Source of the DNA: Xanthomonas phaseoli pv. phaseoli
Lineage (GTDB): Bacteria > Pseudomonadota > Gammaproteobacteria > Xanthomonadales > Xanthomonadaceae
Direction: 5' to 3'
Length of the DNA: 64,000 nucleotides
Assembly: GCA_022749655.1 (NCBI GenBank)
Contig: CP094243.1
Span: 992,001-1,056,000 of the forward strand
In this document: one piece after another, positions 1 to 8,434 of the stretch
Layout: every line of letters begins with the position of its first letter
Position numbering within the stretch: the stretch's first letter is position 1
The notes under the pieces: model-generated
The model's input: the letters and a program-made list of their open reading frames with translations, nothing else
Told to the model about the DNA's origin: nothing
The model's database searches: none
Program-made: the position numbers and the translations under genes

Positions 1-64
1 GTAGTTGCCGCGGTCACGTGTGGCCGCAGGCAACGTCAGGGGACAGGCACTACCAGGAGATAGG

Positions 65-1666
65 ATGACGATGGTCAAGCAATCCACAATGGCGGCGGCA
101 ATGCTGATCGCGATGCTGGCGGCCGGATGCCAGCGCGCTGCAGCGCCGGCCGCAGCAACGGACGTTGCGGCAAGACCCACCGCGACAGCGCCGGGTACGG
201 CTGCGCGGCAGCCCGTTGCACACACCCCACCCGGCAATGCCGCAGGCAATCGTTACGGCACGTTGCTGTTCACCCCATGCACGCTGAGCGCCGGCGGTGC
301 TGCCGGCAATATCGAAGCGCAGTGCGCAAGCCTGCGCGTGCCGGAAAATCCGGCCGCACCGAGCGGGCGCAGCATCGCGTTGAAGATCGCCTGGCTGGAA
401 AGCGACGCCGGCGGCGGCAGCACGCCGGACCCGGTGTTCTTCATTGCCGGTGGGCCGGGGCAATCGGCCACCGAAGTCGCGGCGATCGTGGACATGGGCC
501 TGCACGAAGTGCGCAAGCAGCGCGACATCTTTCTGGTCGATCAGCGCGGCACCGGTGGCTCGCATCCGCTGGCGTGTCGCGACGCGGCCGGCAAGCCGCT
601 GGCGCTGGAGAACAGCAGCCAGGCCACCGCCGAGCAATTGACTGCGTATGCGGCCCGATGTGCCGATGGTCTGCGCAACGACGCCGACCCGCGCTACTAC
701 ACCACCAGCGAAGCCATCGGCGACCTGGATGCGGTACGCGCAGCACTGGGCGTGCAGACACTGAATTTGATCGGTGCCTCGTACGGCACGCGTGTGGCGC
801 AGCACTATGCCGCACGTTATCCGCAGCACACGCGCACCGTGGTGATCGATGGCGTGGCGCCGAACGATCTGGTGATCGGCGGCGAGTTCGCGCGCACCTT
901 CGAAGATGCGATTGCGCTGCAGTCTGCGCAATGCCGCCAGCAGCCTGCATGCGCCAAGCGCTTTCCTGTCGATACCGCCACGCAGTTGCGCCAGGTGGTG
1001 GAGCGGTTGCGGCAGGCACCGGTGGCAGTGGACTACCGCGACCCGCGCACCGGTGGCTTACGCCACGAACAGGTCACTGCCGACACCGTGGCCGGCCTGG
1101 CGTTCGGTTTCTCGTATGCGCCGGAAACCGCATCGTTGTTGCCGTTGGTGCTGGACGAAGCTGCCGCAGGGCGTTACGCCTCGTTGATGGCCTTGGCGCA
1201 GATGAGCGCATCGGGCATGTCCGATCAGATGAATCGCCTGATGCAATGGTCGGTGTTGTGCAGCGAAGATGCCGGGCGCTATCGCCCACCCGCACACCAG
1301 GCCACCACCTTGCTGGGCAACGAGGTCGCCGAGATGTTCTTCGCACCGTGCAAGGTGTGGCCGTCCAAGCCGGCGCCGGCCGCTGCGAGCGCGCCGTTCC
1401 GCTCCATGTTGCCGGTGTTGCTGCTCTCCGGTCAGCTCGACCCGGTCACACCGCCACGCTATGCCGAGCGCGTGCTGCAGGGGCTGCCCAACGGCCGGCA
1501 TGTGATCGCGCCCGGGCAGGGGCATGGCGTGTTCCGGCTGGGCTGCATGCCCAAGGTGCTGAGCCAGTTCATGCAGACCGCCGATGCCAAGGCGCTGGAT
1601 ACCAGCTGCGTTGCCAGCCTCAACACCGTGCCCGCCTTCACCTCGTTCAACGGATGGGAACCATGA
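65..1666 (+). CDS. secreted alpha/beta hydrolase, TAP-like C-terminal domain (probable lipoprotein peptidase)
   Basis: A 533-residue serine hydrolase predicted to act outside the cytoplasm, probably as a proline/tripeptidyl-type aminopeptidase. The start at 65 follows AGGAGA at 54-59; an upstream in-frame ATG at 5 lacks this. The N-terminus is hydrophobic and ends in LAAGC, a lipobox, so it is likely a lipoprotein. An Ala/Pro/Thr-rich linker follows. The core has the oxyanion-type GGPGQ (about residue 125), DQRGTGGS, and the nucleophile elbow GASYGTR (about residue 240). Near the C-terminus SGQLDPVTPP and GQGHG supply the expected Asp and His, as in the TAP-like C-terminal domain. The next gene starts 31 bp downstream, so it may be cotranscribed with the ABC exporter. 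Family assignment is strong; substrate is unknown. Confidence 0.85.
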   Translation: MTMVKQSTMAAAMLIAMLAAGCQRAAAPAAATDVAARPTATAPGTAARQPVAHTPPGNAAGNRYGTLLFTPCTLSAGGAAGNIEAQCASLRVPENPAAPSGRSIALKIAWLESDAGGGSTPDPVFFIAGGPGQSATEVAAIVDMGLHEVRKQRDIFLVDQRGTGGSHPLACRDAAGKPLALENSSQATAEQLTAYAARCADGLRNDADPRYYTTSEAIGDLDAVRAALGVQTLNLIGASYGTRVAQHYAARYPQHTRTVVIDGVAPNDLVIGGEFARTFEDAIALQSAQCRQQPACAKRFPVDTATQLRQVVERLRQAPVAVDYRDPRTGGLRHEQVTADTVAGLAFGFSYAPETASLLPLVLDEAAAGRYASLMALAQMSASGMSDQMNRLMQWSVLCSEDAGRYRPPAHQATTLLGNEVAEMFFAPCKVWPSKPAPAAASAPFRSMLPVLLLSGQLDPVTPPRYAERVLQGLPNGRHVIAPGQGHGVFRLGCMPKVLSQFMQTADAKALDTSCVASLNTVPAFTSFNGWEP

Positions 1667-1697
1667 GCCACATCGACCACGCCACGGAGGCGCTTGC

Positions 1698-2444
1698 ATG
1701 ATCGTCGTCGATACCCTGCACAAGTCGTTCAAGACCAAGACCGGGCTGGTGAAAGCCGTCGACGGGGTCAGCTTCAGCGCCGCCGATGGCCAGATCACCG
1801 GGCTGCTCGGCCCCAATGGCGCCGGCAAGACCACCACCTTGCGCATGCTCTACACGTTGATGGCGCCCGACCAGGGCAGCGTGGCCGTGGATGGCGTGGA
1901 TGCCGCCCGCGACCCGGTAACGGTGCGCCGTGCACTCGGGGTGTTGCCGGACGCACGCGGCGTCTACAAGCGCCTGACCGCACGCGAGAACATTGCCTAC
2001 TTCGGCCAGTTGCATGGCCTCTCGCGCGCGCAGATCGCCCAGCGCACGCAGCTGCTGGCCAGCGCATTGGACATGGACGACATTCTCGACCGCCAGACCG
2101 AAGGCTTCAGCCAGGGCCAGCGCACCAAGACCGCGATTGCGCGCGCCTTGGTGCACGATCCGCGCAACGTGATCCTGGACGAGCCCACCAACGGCCTGGA
2201 CGTGATGACCACGCGCGCCATGCGTGGCTTCCTGCAGCAGCTGCGTGCGGAGGGACGTTGCGTGATCTTTTCCAGCCACATCATGCAGGAGGTGGCTGCG
2301 CTGTGCGATCGCATCGTCATCATCGCCAAGGGCAAGGTGGTGGCATCCGGCAGCGCCGACGAACTGCGCGCTGCCACCGGTGAACACAATCTGGAAGACG
2401 CCTTCGTCAAGGCGATCGGCTCGGACGAGGGACTGCACGCATGA
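1698..2444 (+). CDS. natA: ABC transporter ATP-binding protein, NatA type
   Basis: A 248-residue ATPase subunit of an ABC-2 exporter. Walker A is GPNGAGKTT (about residues 36-44), the signature is FSQGQR in place of LSGGQ, Walker B is NVILDEPTNGLD, and the H-loop is FSSHIMQE. Length and the GQR signature fit the NatA sodium-export ATPase group and its relatives. The stop overlaps the permease start as ATGA, indicating translational coupling. The transported substrate cannot be read from sequence; the name natA is by family resemblance. Confidence 0.85.
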   Translation: MIVVDTLHKSFKTKTGLVKAVDGVSFSAADGQITGLLGPNGAGKTTTLRMLYTLMAPDQGSVAVDGVDAARDPVTVRRALGVLPDARGVYKRLTARENIAYFGQLHGLSRAQIAQRTQLLASALDMDDILDRQTEGFSQGQRTKTAIARALVHDPRNVILDEPTNGLDVMTTRAMRGFLQQLRAEGRCVIFSSHIMQEVAALCDRIVIIAKGKVVASGSADELRAATGEHNLEDAFVKAIGSDEGLHA

Positions 2445-3634
2445 GCACCACAGCATTGTTGTCCACGCTATGGACGGTGCTGCGCAAGGAATTGCGCGAC
2501 ATCTCGCGCGACCGCCGCACCCTGGCATTGGCGTTGCTGTTATCGCCGTTGCTGTACCCGATCCTGATCCTGGGCATGGGCGCGCTGAGCGAAAGCCGCG
2601 TGCGTACGCAGATCGACAAGCCGCTGGAGATCCCCACGCTCGGCCGCAGCAACGCGCCGAATCTGGTGCGATTTCTGGCCGCCCAAGGGCTCAATGCCGT
2701 GGATGCGCCAGCCGACCTGACCGCAGCGATTCGCAACCAGGACGTGGATGTGGCGCTGCGCATCAGCGACAGCTACGCCGAGGATTGGCGCGAAGGTCGG
2801 CCGGCGCTGGTGGAGATCATCAAGGACAGCACCCGCCGCGAGGCCGATGTGCCGAGCATGCGCCTGCAGGCCGCGCTCACCGGCTACAGCCAGCAGGTCG
2901 GCGCACTGCGGCTGCTGGCGCGCGGTATCGACGCGCAGGTTTCCAGGCCCCTGGAAGTGGCCGCGCAAGACCTGGCCACGGCCGAAGCCAAGCGCGGCCA
3001 GATGATGGCGATGCTGCTGCCGGTGTTGCTGGTGATCACCTCGTTTCTGGGCGGCGCCTCGTTGATTCTGGACGCCACCGCCGGCGAGCGTGAACGCCAG
3101 TCGCTGGAGCCGTTGCTGGCCACGCCTGCGCCGCGCAGCGCCATCGTCAGCGGCAAGATCGCTGCGGCCTGCGTGATCGGCATGGTGTCGCTGTTGCTCA
3201 CCTTGCTGGCATTCAAGCTGAGCGCGCAGCTCTCCACATCCAACCTGGGCCGCCAGCTCAATGTCGGTTTCGTGCCGATGCTGCAAATGCTCTTCATCCT
3301 GGTGCCGATGCTGTTTGTCGGCACCTCGCTGCTGACCTATCTGGCCGCCGCGGCCAAGAGCATGAAGGAAGCGCAGGCGCACATGACCTGGTTGCTGCTG
3401 CTGCCGATGCTGCCGGGCTACGCGTTGATGGCCTATCCGCTGAAGACGCAGCTGTGGCATTTCGCGGTGCCGTTTCTGGCGCAGAACCAGATGCTGTTGA
3501 AGGTGATCCGTCACGAGACCATCAACCTGCAGACCTGGGCGGTGTATCTGCTGGCCGGTTTCGGGGTGGCGGCATTGCTGTGGTATGCCGCGGTGCGCCG
3601 CTATCACCAGGAGCGTCTGGCGATTTCGGGCTGA
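2441..3634 (+). CDS. natB: ABC-2 type permease, NatB type
   Basis: A 397-residue inner-membrane permease partner of the preceding ATPase. There is one N-terminal membrane segment (about residues 25-45), then a roughly 150-residue periplasmic domain, then five or so hydrophobic segments from about residue 185 to the end. This is the NatB/ABC-2 layout. The motif ERERQSLEPLLATP after the second membrane segment is typical of the family (GERERGTLE-like). It is translationally coupled to the ATPase by a 4-bp overlap and followed by a strong terminator hairpin at 3759-3790. Confidence 0.85.
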   Translation: MSTTALLSTLWTVLRKELRDISRDRRTLALALLLSPLLYPILILGMGALSESRVRTQIDKPLEIPTLGRSNAPNLVRFLAAQGLNAVDAPADLTAAIRNQDVDVALRISDSYAEDWREGRPALVEIIKDSTRREADVPSMRLQAALTGYSQQVGALRLLARGIDAQVSRPLEVAAQDLATAEAKRGQMMAMLLPVLLVITSFLGGASLILDATAGERERQSLEPLLATPAPRSAIVSGKIAAACVIGMVSLLLTLLAFKLSAQLSTSNLGRQLNVGFVPMLQMLFILVPMLFVGTSLLTYLAAAAKSMKEAQAHMTWLLLLPMLPGYALMAYPLKTQLWHFAVPFLAQNQMLLKVIRHETINLQTWAVYLLAGFGVAALLWYAAVRRYHQERLAISG

Positions 3635-3758
3635 GGGTGTTGCGGTGGGTGTTTGCGGCAAGTCCCGGCGGCACCCTGCAACACGCGGCACCGACGTTGC
3701 ATTGCCGCGGCAACACACCACCGCCACTACGCACCGCCACAACGCACCACTGCCACAA

Positions 3759-3790
3759 CGCAAAAGCCCGCATCGCTGCGGGCTTTTGCG
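3759..3790. terminator. bidirectional rho-independent terminator
   Basis: Perfect 14-bp stem (CGCAAAAGCCCGCA with its complement) and a TCGC loop. A runs on one side and T runs on the other make it usable in both directions. It lies between the convergent permease gene and the TonB-like gene. Confidence 0.85.
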
Positions 3791-3816
3791 TTTCCATGTC
3801 ATCAACGACCCGGCGA

Positions 3817-4827
3817 TCAATCGCCCGGATTGAACGACAGCGTGCGCCGCGTGGTCACCGGTGCGGCCACCGGTTCGAAGCGCCAACGCTTGACCGCGTT
3901 GAGGGCTTCGCGGTCGAACACGCGCGGCGGGTTGGCGCGCAGCACGCGCGAGGCGGTGATCGAGCCGTCGGTGCCGACCGTCAGTTCCACCAGCACCTCG
4001 CCCGAGGTGCCCGAGCGCAGTGCTTCGGCGGGGTAGCGCGGGGCCGGGGTGCTGATCGGACGCAGCGACTGCGCGGCCGGCGCGGCTGCAGCAGCGGCGG
4101 CTGGCGCCGGACGCGGTGCCGCCGGAGTGGGTGCCGGCGCCTCGGCCTGACGCCGTGCAGCGGCCTGGCGCTCGGCCTCGGCCGTCTGCTGGCGCGCCGC
4201 TTCCTGCTGGGCGGCAATCTGCTGGGCAGCGGCGGCCTCACGGCTCTGCTGCTCGGCCAGACGCTTCTGCTCGGCCGCCTGCTTGGCCTTGTCCTCGACC
4301 TGCTTCTTGGCCTGCTCGGCATCCTGCTCGGAGCGGTTGGCAGCGGTCTTCATTCCCGTTTCCAGGCCGCTCTTCAGGCGCGGCAATGCCGGTGCCTGCG
4401 GGTCGACCTTCTCGATCAACGCGATCAAGCGCTGCGCTTCGGGAAATTCTTCGCGGCTGATGCCTTGTTCGGCGGCGATCAGGGTATAGGGAAGCAGATC
4501 GGTCAGCGCGCTGTTGACGGTGGCGTCCTGCGGCTGCTTCTCGCGCAAGGCCAGGTAGTACTCCACCGCGTTGTCGCCGGCCGGGGCGTACATGCGGTTG
4601 TCCTGCAGCGCCTTGGTGGCCGATTCGCGCAATTGTTCGGCAGCCATCGACTGCACCTGCGGCGAGACCGCCGTGGCCGGCGTGGGTGCCGTTGCCGCCG
4701 GTGTGGCGCCGGTCGCCGGCGTGGTGGTGGCGGCCTTGTCTTCCTGCTTGGAGCAGGCGGCCAGGCCCACCAGCAAAATGACCGGCGCGATCCGGCGTGC
4801 CATACGGCCCTGTGTCAGATCCAACAT
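3817..4827 (-). CDS. TonB-family C-terminal protein with lipobox N-terminus
   Basis: A 336-residue envelope protein. A GGGGG-type ribosome site precedes the ATG at 4827. The N-terminal hydrophobic segment ends in GLAACSK, which looks like a lipobox instead of the usual TonB anchor. Next come an Ala/Thr/Pro stretch, a region with a tetratricopeptide feel (about 65-160), a Glu/Ala/Gln-rich coiled coil (about 165-235), an Ala/Pro linker, and a TonB_C domain from about 265 with RYPAEALRSGTSGEVLVEL and RWRFEP. Known TonB proteins energise outer-membrane receptors from an inner-membrane anchor. Whether this one does so is unclear given the lipobox. It neighbours a TonB-dependent receptor operon on the same strand, but 139 bp separate them. 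Confidence 0.75.
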   Translation of the reverse strand: MLDLTQGRMARRIAPVILLVGLAACSKQEDKAATTTPATGATPAATAPTPATAVSPQVQSMAAEQLRESATKALQDNRMYAPAGDNAVEYYLALREKQPQDATVNSALTDLLPYTLIAAEQGISREEFPEAQRLIALIEKVDPQAPALPRLKSGLETGMKTAANRSEQDAEQAKKQVEDKAKQAAEQKRLAEQQSREAAAAQQIAAQQEAARQQTAEAERQAAARRQAEAPAPTPAAPRPAPAAAAAAAPAAQSLRPISTPAPRYPAEALRSGTSGEVLVELTVGTDGSITASRVLRANPPRVFDREALNAVKRWRFEPVAAPVTTRRTLSFNPGD

Positions 4828-4966
4828 GCGTCCCCCTTACCCCGAGTGCGAAAGATAACGTTGCTGCGGCGAGCGCCGGCCATTGTTCCCGCAATGGACG
4901 GCAATGCCGCAATCTAGCATTGCTGGGGCGGTCTAAGCCAAGGGTTGCGCTGCAGATCGCCGAAAT

Positions 4967-6532
4967 TTATCCGGCCGGGGTCGCCATGACCTGCGGGGCC
5001 GGTACGCGCGCGGCCGGTTCGGGCAGCGGCGGGGCAGGGCAGTAGCGCTGCAGGAAGTCCGCGTGCGCGGGCAACCGCACCAGCGCCGCCTCCACCCGGG
5101 TGCGGATGGTCTCCAGAAAGCGGCCCAGCTCCACATCGCCCATCAGGTCGGCCACCGGGTGGTGCTGTTGCGGCACGATGCCCTGGCCCAGCATCACCTG
5201 CACCCAGGAGTTCTCCGCGAACAGCTCGTTGGCCTGATGGAAGACCCGCCCGCTCTGGCGGAACAACTCCACCCGGTGGCGCAGCGAATCGGGGATGTCC
5301 ATGGCCGCGCAGTCGCGCCAGAACGGCGTGTCGCGGCGATCGGTGGCGTGGTAGTGCAGGATCACGAAATCCCGGATGTGGGTGATCTCCTGGGCCGCCT
5401 GACGGTTGTACTCGGCGATGTCGACCGCGTTGATCACCTGCGGAAAGGTCTGCAGCAGGCGGATGATGCCGCGCTGGATCAGATGGATGTTGGTCGATTC
5501 CAGCGGCTCCAGGAACCCGCTTGCCAGGCCCAGCGCCACGCAGTTCTTCTCCCACACGCGGTGGCGCTGGTTGGGCGTGAAGCGCAGCGGCCGCGGTTCG
5601 GTGAGCGCGCGCCCGGTGAGGTTGCGTTCCAGCACCGCACGGGCGCCATCCTGGTCCATGTAGCGGCTGGAATACACGATGCCGTTCCCCACCCGGTGCT
5701 GCAGCGGAATGCGCCACATCCAGCCGGCCTGATCGGCGCGCGAACGGGTATAGGTCACCGGCGGACCCATCGATTCGGTCTGCACCGCCAGCGCGCTGTC
5801 GGCGAACAACCAGCGCGACCAATCGTCGCTGCCCACGCCCAGCGTCTTGCCGATCAGCAGGCCGGCAAAGCCGGTGCAGTCGATGAACAGATCGCCTTCG
5901 ACGCGGGCGCCGTTGTGCAGGGTCAGCGCGGTGAGGAAGCCGCTCTCCGGGTCGGTCTCGACCTGGCCGATACGCCCCTCGATGCGCTGCACCCCGAAGC
6001 CTTCGCTGAAGCGGCGCAGGAAGCGCGCGTACAGCCCGGCGTCCAGGTGATAGGCGTAATTCATCCCGCCATTGGGCAGGTGCGCAAAACGGCCTTCCTG
6101 CGCCGCACGCAGTTCCAGGCAGTAGTCGCCGAAGTCGCGCGCCACCCCGCGCTGGCGCCCCTTCAACCAGAAATGCTGGAACCCGGCGCTCCAGTGGTCG
6201 GTCCCGGCATGCCCGAAGGAATGGATGTAGTGCTGGTCCACATCGCGCCAGTGTTCGAAGGCGATGCCGAGCTTGATGGTGGCCTGGGTGGCGGCCATGA
6301 ACATGGCTTCGTCGATTTCCAGCAAGCGGTGGAAGGTGACCAGGCTGGGGATGGTGGCTTCGCCTACCCCCACCGTGCCGATCTCGTCGGACTCCACCAG
6401 GGTGATCTGCAGGTGCCGGCCCAGCAATTTCGACAGCGCTGCCGCCGCCATCCAGCCGGCCGTGCCGCCACCGGCGATGACGACGCGGCGTACCGGGCGC
6501 TGTTGCGGGTCCGAAGGCGTGGTGTCGGGCAT
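4967..6532 (-). CDS. flavin-dependent tryptophan halogenase-like protein
   Basis: A 521-residue member of the PrnA-like FADH2-dependent halogenase family, which uses HOCl/HOBr channelled to a Lys. Visible are the FAD-binding GGGTAG (about 21-26), the catalytic Lys in ATIKLGIAFEHW (about residue 87), WMWRIP at about 271-276 matching the diagnostic WxWxIP, and the Glu in LEPLEST (about 345). All key residues are present, so activity is expected. I chose the ATG at 6532; a TTG two codons earlier is possible. It is the last gene of the receptor-SapC-cupin-halogenase operon, 10 bp after the cupin stop. Halogenases of this kind in X. campestris are known, as I recall, to favour bromination of indoles; the true substrate is unknown. 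Confidence 0.88.
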   Translation of the reverse strand: MPDTTPSDPQQRPVRRVVIAGGGTAGWMAAAALSKLLGRHLQITLVESDEIGTVGVGEATIPSLVTFHRLLEIDEAMFMAATQATIKLGIAFEHWRDVDQHYIHSFGHAGTDHWSAGFQHFWLKGRQRGVARDFGDYCLELRAAQEGRFAHLPNGGMNYAYHLDAGLYARFLRRFSEGFGVQRIEGRIGQVETDPESGFLTALTLHNGARVEGDLFIDCTGFAGLLIGKTLGVGSDDWSRWLFADSALAVQTESMGPPVTYTRSRADQAGWMWRIPLQHRVGNGIVYSSRYMDQDGARAVLERNLTGRALTEPRPLRFTPNQRHRVWEKNCVALGLASGFLEPLESTNIHLIQRGIIRLLQTFPQVINAVDIAEYNRQAAQEITHIRDFVILHYHATDRRDTPFWRDCAAMDIPDSLRHRVELFRQSGRVFHQANELFAENSWVQVMLGQGIVPQQHHPVADLMGDVELGRFLETIRTRVEAALVRLPAHADFLQRYCPAPPLPEPAARVPAPQVMATPAG

Positions 6533-6542
6533 GGTCAAATCC

Positions 6543-7557
6543 TCAGCGATTCAAGCGTTGCAACAGCCGCGCACGCAGGCTGCGCGCGCTGGCGTCGTCC
6601 ATCGGGGCCAGCACACCGCGCGCGGCATCGGGCAGATGCGCGGCGGTGCTGTCGTCGGACTCGAAGACATAGTGACGAAACACTTCCTGCCAGGTGGCGC
6701 GTTGTTCGGCCGGCAGGTCGCGGATGGTCAGCAGTGCCAGCATCAGCGCGTTCATCGGCGAATCCATGTAGGCCGGGCTCTGCCGCCACCAGAAGTTCAC
6801 CAATACGTTGAAGCTCTCCAGCGCCTCGACGTGATGCCACCACATGCTGGGAATGAACAGCGCATCGCCCGGCGCCAGCTCGGCGACCAGGGCGTGGTCC
6901 AGCGCCTGCGCATAGTGCGGGAAAACGCTGCAGGTCCGGTGCGGCGATATCCACCAGGCTGACCGGCTGCCCGGCCGGGGTGAGATCCAGCGGGCCGATG
7001 TAGAGATTGGCCAGCTGATCGGGCGGGAACAGTGTAAACCGGCGTCGCCCGGCGACCACGCAGGCCAGGTTGTCGGGCAGGTCCTGATGGGCGGCGATCC
7101 GGGTGCGGTTGCCGATCCAGATGCTGGCCAGCGGCTCGCCGTGCGGCAGCGCGATCGGGTTGGCTGCACGCAGGCCGGGCAGGTAGGTGTCCAGCGTGGT
7201 GGAGCCGACGTAGATGGCCGGTGGCTGCGCGTTGTCCAGGTCGCGCAGCAAGGTGTCCAGCACCACGCCCAGCGGCACGCGTTCGGGGCGGAAATTGAAG
7301 CCGCTCATGTCCGCGTTGTAGAAAAAGCGCCCGCCGATCTCCGGTGGCCCAACTTGCGCCACCACTGCCTCGCCGCGGTCGAAATCACGCAGGTAAGCGG
7401 CAGCGGCCTGCGCAGAACTGGCGCCGGCGCGGGCCAGCGGCCAGTCGCGTACCAGCCCGCGCAGCACCAGCGGCGTGGTGGAGCGAAGGATGGCCGGGTC
7501 CAGCTGTTGCGGGTCCAGGCCGTGGCGTTCCTCGATGGCGCGTGGCTCAGCCGGCAT
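6543..7557 (-). CDS. cupin-8 (JmjC-like) protein, frameshifted
   Basis: A cupin-8/JmjC-like Fe(II), 2-oxoglutarate oxygenase-type protein, 337 residues after correction. The N-terminal two-thirds carry RFFYNADM, a likely iron-binding HQD in RIAAHQDLPDN, and FTLFPPDQLANLY. One extra base in the AAAA run at 6922-6925 throws the frame. The continuation in the other frame has FIPSMWWHHVEALESFNVLVNFWW, the conserved C-terminal metal and substrate motif. The corrected stop is 10 bp before the halogenase start. The start overlaps the SapC-like gene by 11 bp. Proteins of this type recur next to halogenases and TonB receptors in Xanthomonas and Caulobacter; their reaction is not established. Confidence 0.75.
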
Positions 7558-8248
7558 GACGGCGGTTCATGCGTTCGAGCAGATGGCGCAATTGCGCAAT
7601 CGAGGCCACCGCCATGTACAGCGGTTCCAGATCGCCGTGCCGGTGCAGTTCGAGCAGCGCCGCATCATTGAGTGCGCGCAGGCGTTCTTCGTGCACGACA
7701 TACAGCCCGGCCAGGCGGCATTCCAGGCCGTTGTTCAAGGTGGCTTGGAACACGAAGGGTTCGAGCAGGTCGTAACGCAGCGCACGTTCGACGAAGCCCG
7801 TGCTGGCCACCAGGCCATCGTGCAGCGTGCGCAGCACCTGGCTGATGCGGTCGAGAAATTCGGTGGTGCCGCCGTGTTCGCGAAACAGCGGTTCGCCCTC
7901 GGTGCGGCTGATGCGTGGGCTGTCCAGGTCCACATGCACCATCGGCCCATCGGGCTGCTCGCCGATCAGGAACGGCTGGCGCTCAATCGCCAGCGGGATG
8001 TAGGGCGCATCCCAGTGCGCGCCATCCAGGAACAGGTTTTCGCCCAGGCGTAATCCCAGCAATGCCAGCGGCTGGAAACTGCGCTCGCCGCTGCGATGGA
8101 ACACGATGGGGTATTGCGCCTGCACCTGGCGAAATTCCTGCGGAAAGGTCGCCGCCGACATCACGTCATCGCCGTAGGCGGCGCCGTGCGCGGAGATCAC
8201 ACGCAGATCGCGGTGATCGAGATTGTTCAACAACACAGCATTGGTCAT
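7547..8248 (-). CDS. SapC-family protein
   Basis: A 233-residue SapC-like protein with no signal peptide or membrane segment. It shows the conserved IVFHRSGERSFQPLALLGL, then NLFLDGAHWDAPYIPLAIERQPF, and GLYVVHEERLRALND towards the end. SapC was named from a Campylobacter S-layer locus, but in proteobacteria it is found mostly in TonB-receptor/halogenase/cupin operons such as this one. The biochemical role is unknown. The ATG at 8248 gives the usual family length; the gene lies 186 bp downstream of the receptor and overlaps the cupin gene by 11 bp. Confidence 0.82.
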   Translation of the reverse strand: MTNAVLLNNLDHRDLRVISAHGAAYGDDVMSAATFPQEFRQVQAQYPIVFHRSGERSFQPLALLGLRLGENLFLDGAHWDAPYIPLAIERQPFLIGEQPDGPMVHVDLDSPRISRTEGEPLFREHGGTTEFLDRISQVLRTLHDGLVASTGFVERALRYDLLEPFVFQATLNNGLECRLAGLYVVHEERLRALNDAALLELHRHGDLEPLYMAVASIAQLRHLLERMNRRHAG

Positions 8249-8434
8249 GGGGATTGGCACAGCACGCGGGGCGCGTGGCCCATGCTTCAACGAATCGCCA
8301 TTGCACGGCAAGCCCCGGATGCCTTCACGTCCTCGGGCGGTGCAACGGCCGTGTACGTTCCCCGGCGGTCATGCTGCCGGGGAACGTGCGGCTTGCTGGG
8401 GCGATGCAGTTAATCCTGCATCGCCACAGCGGCA

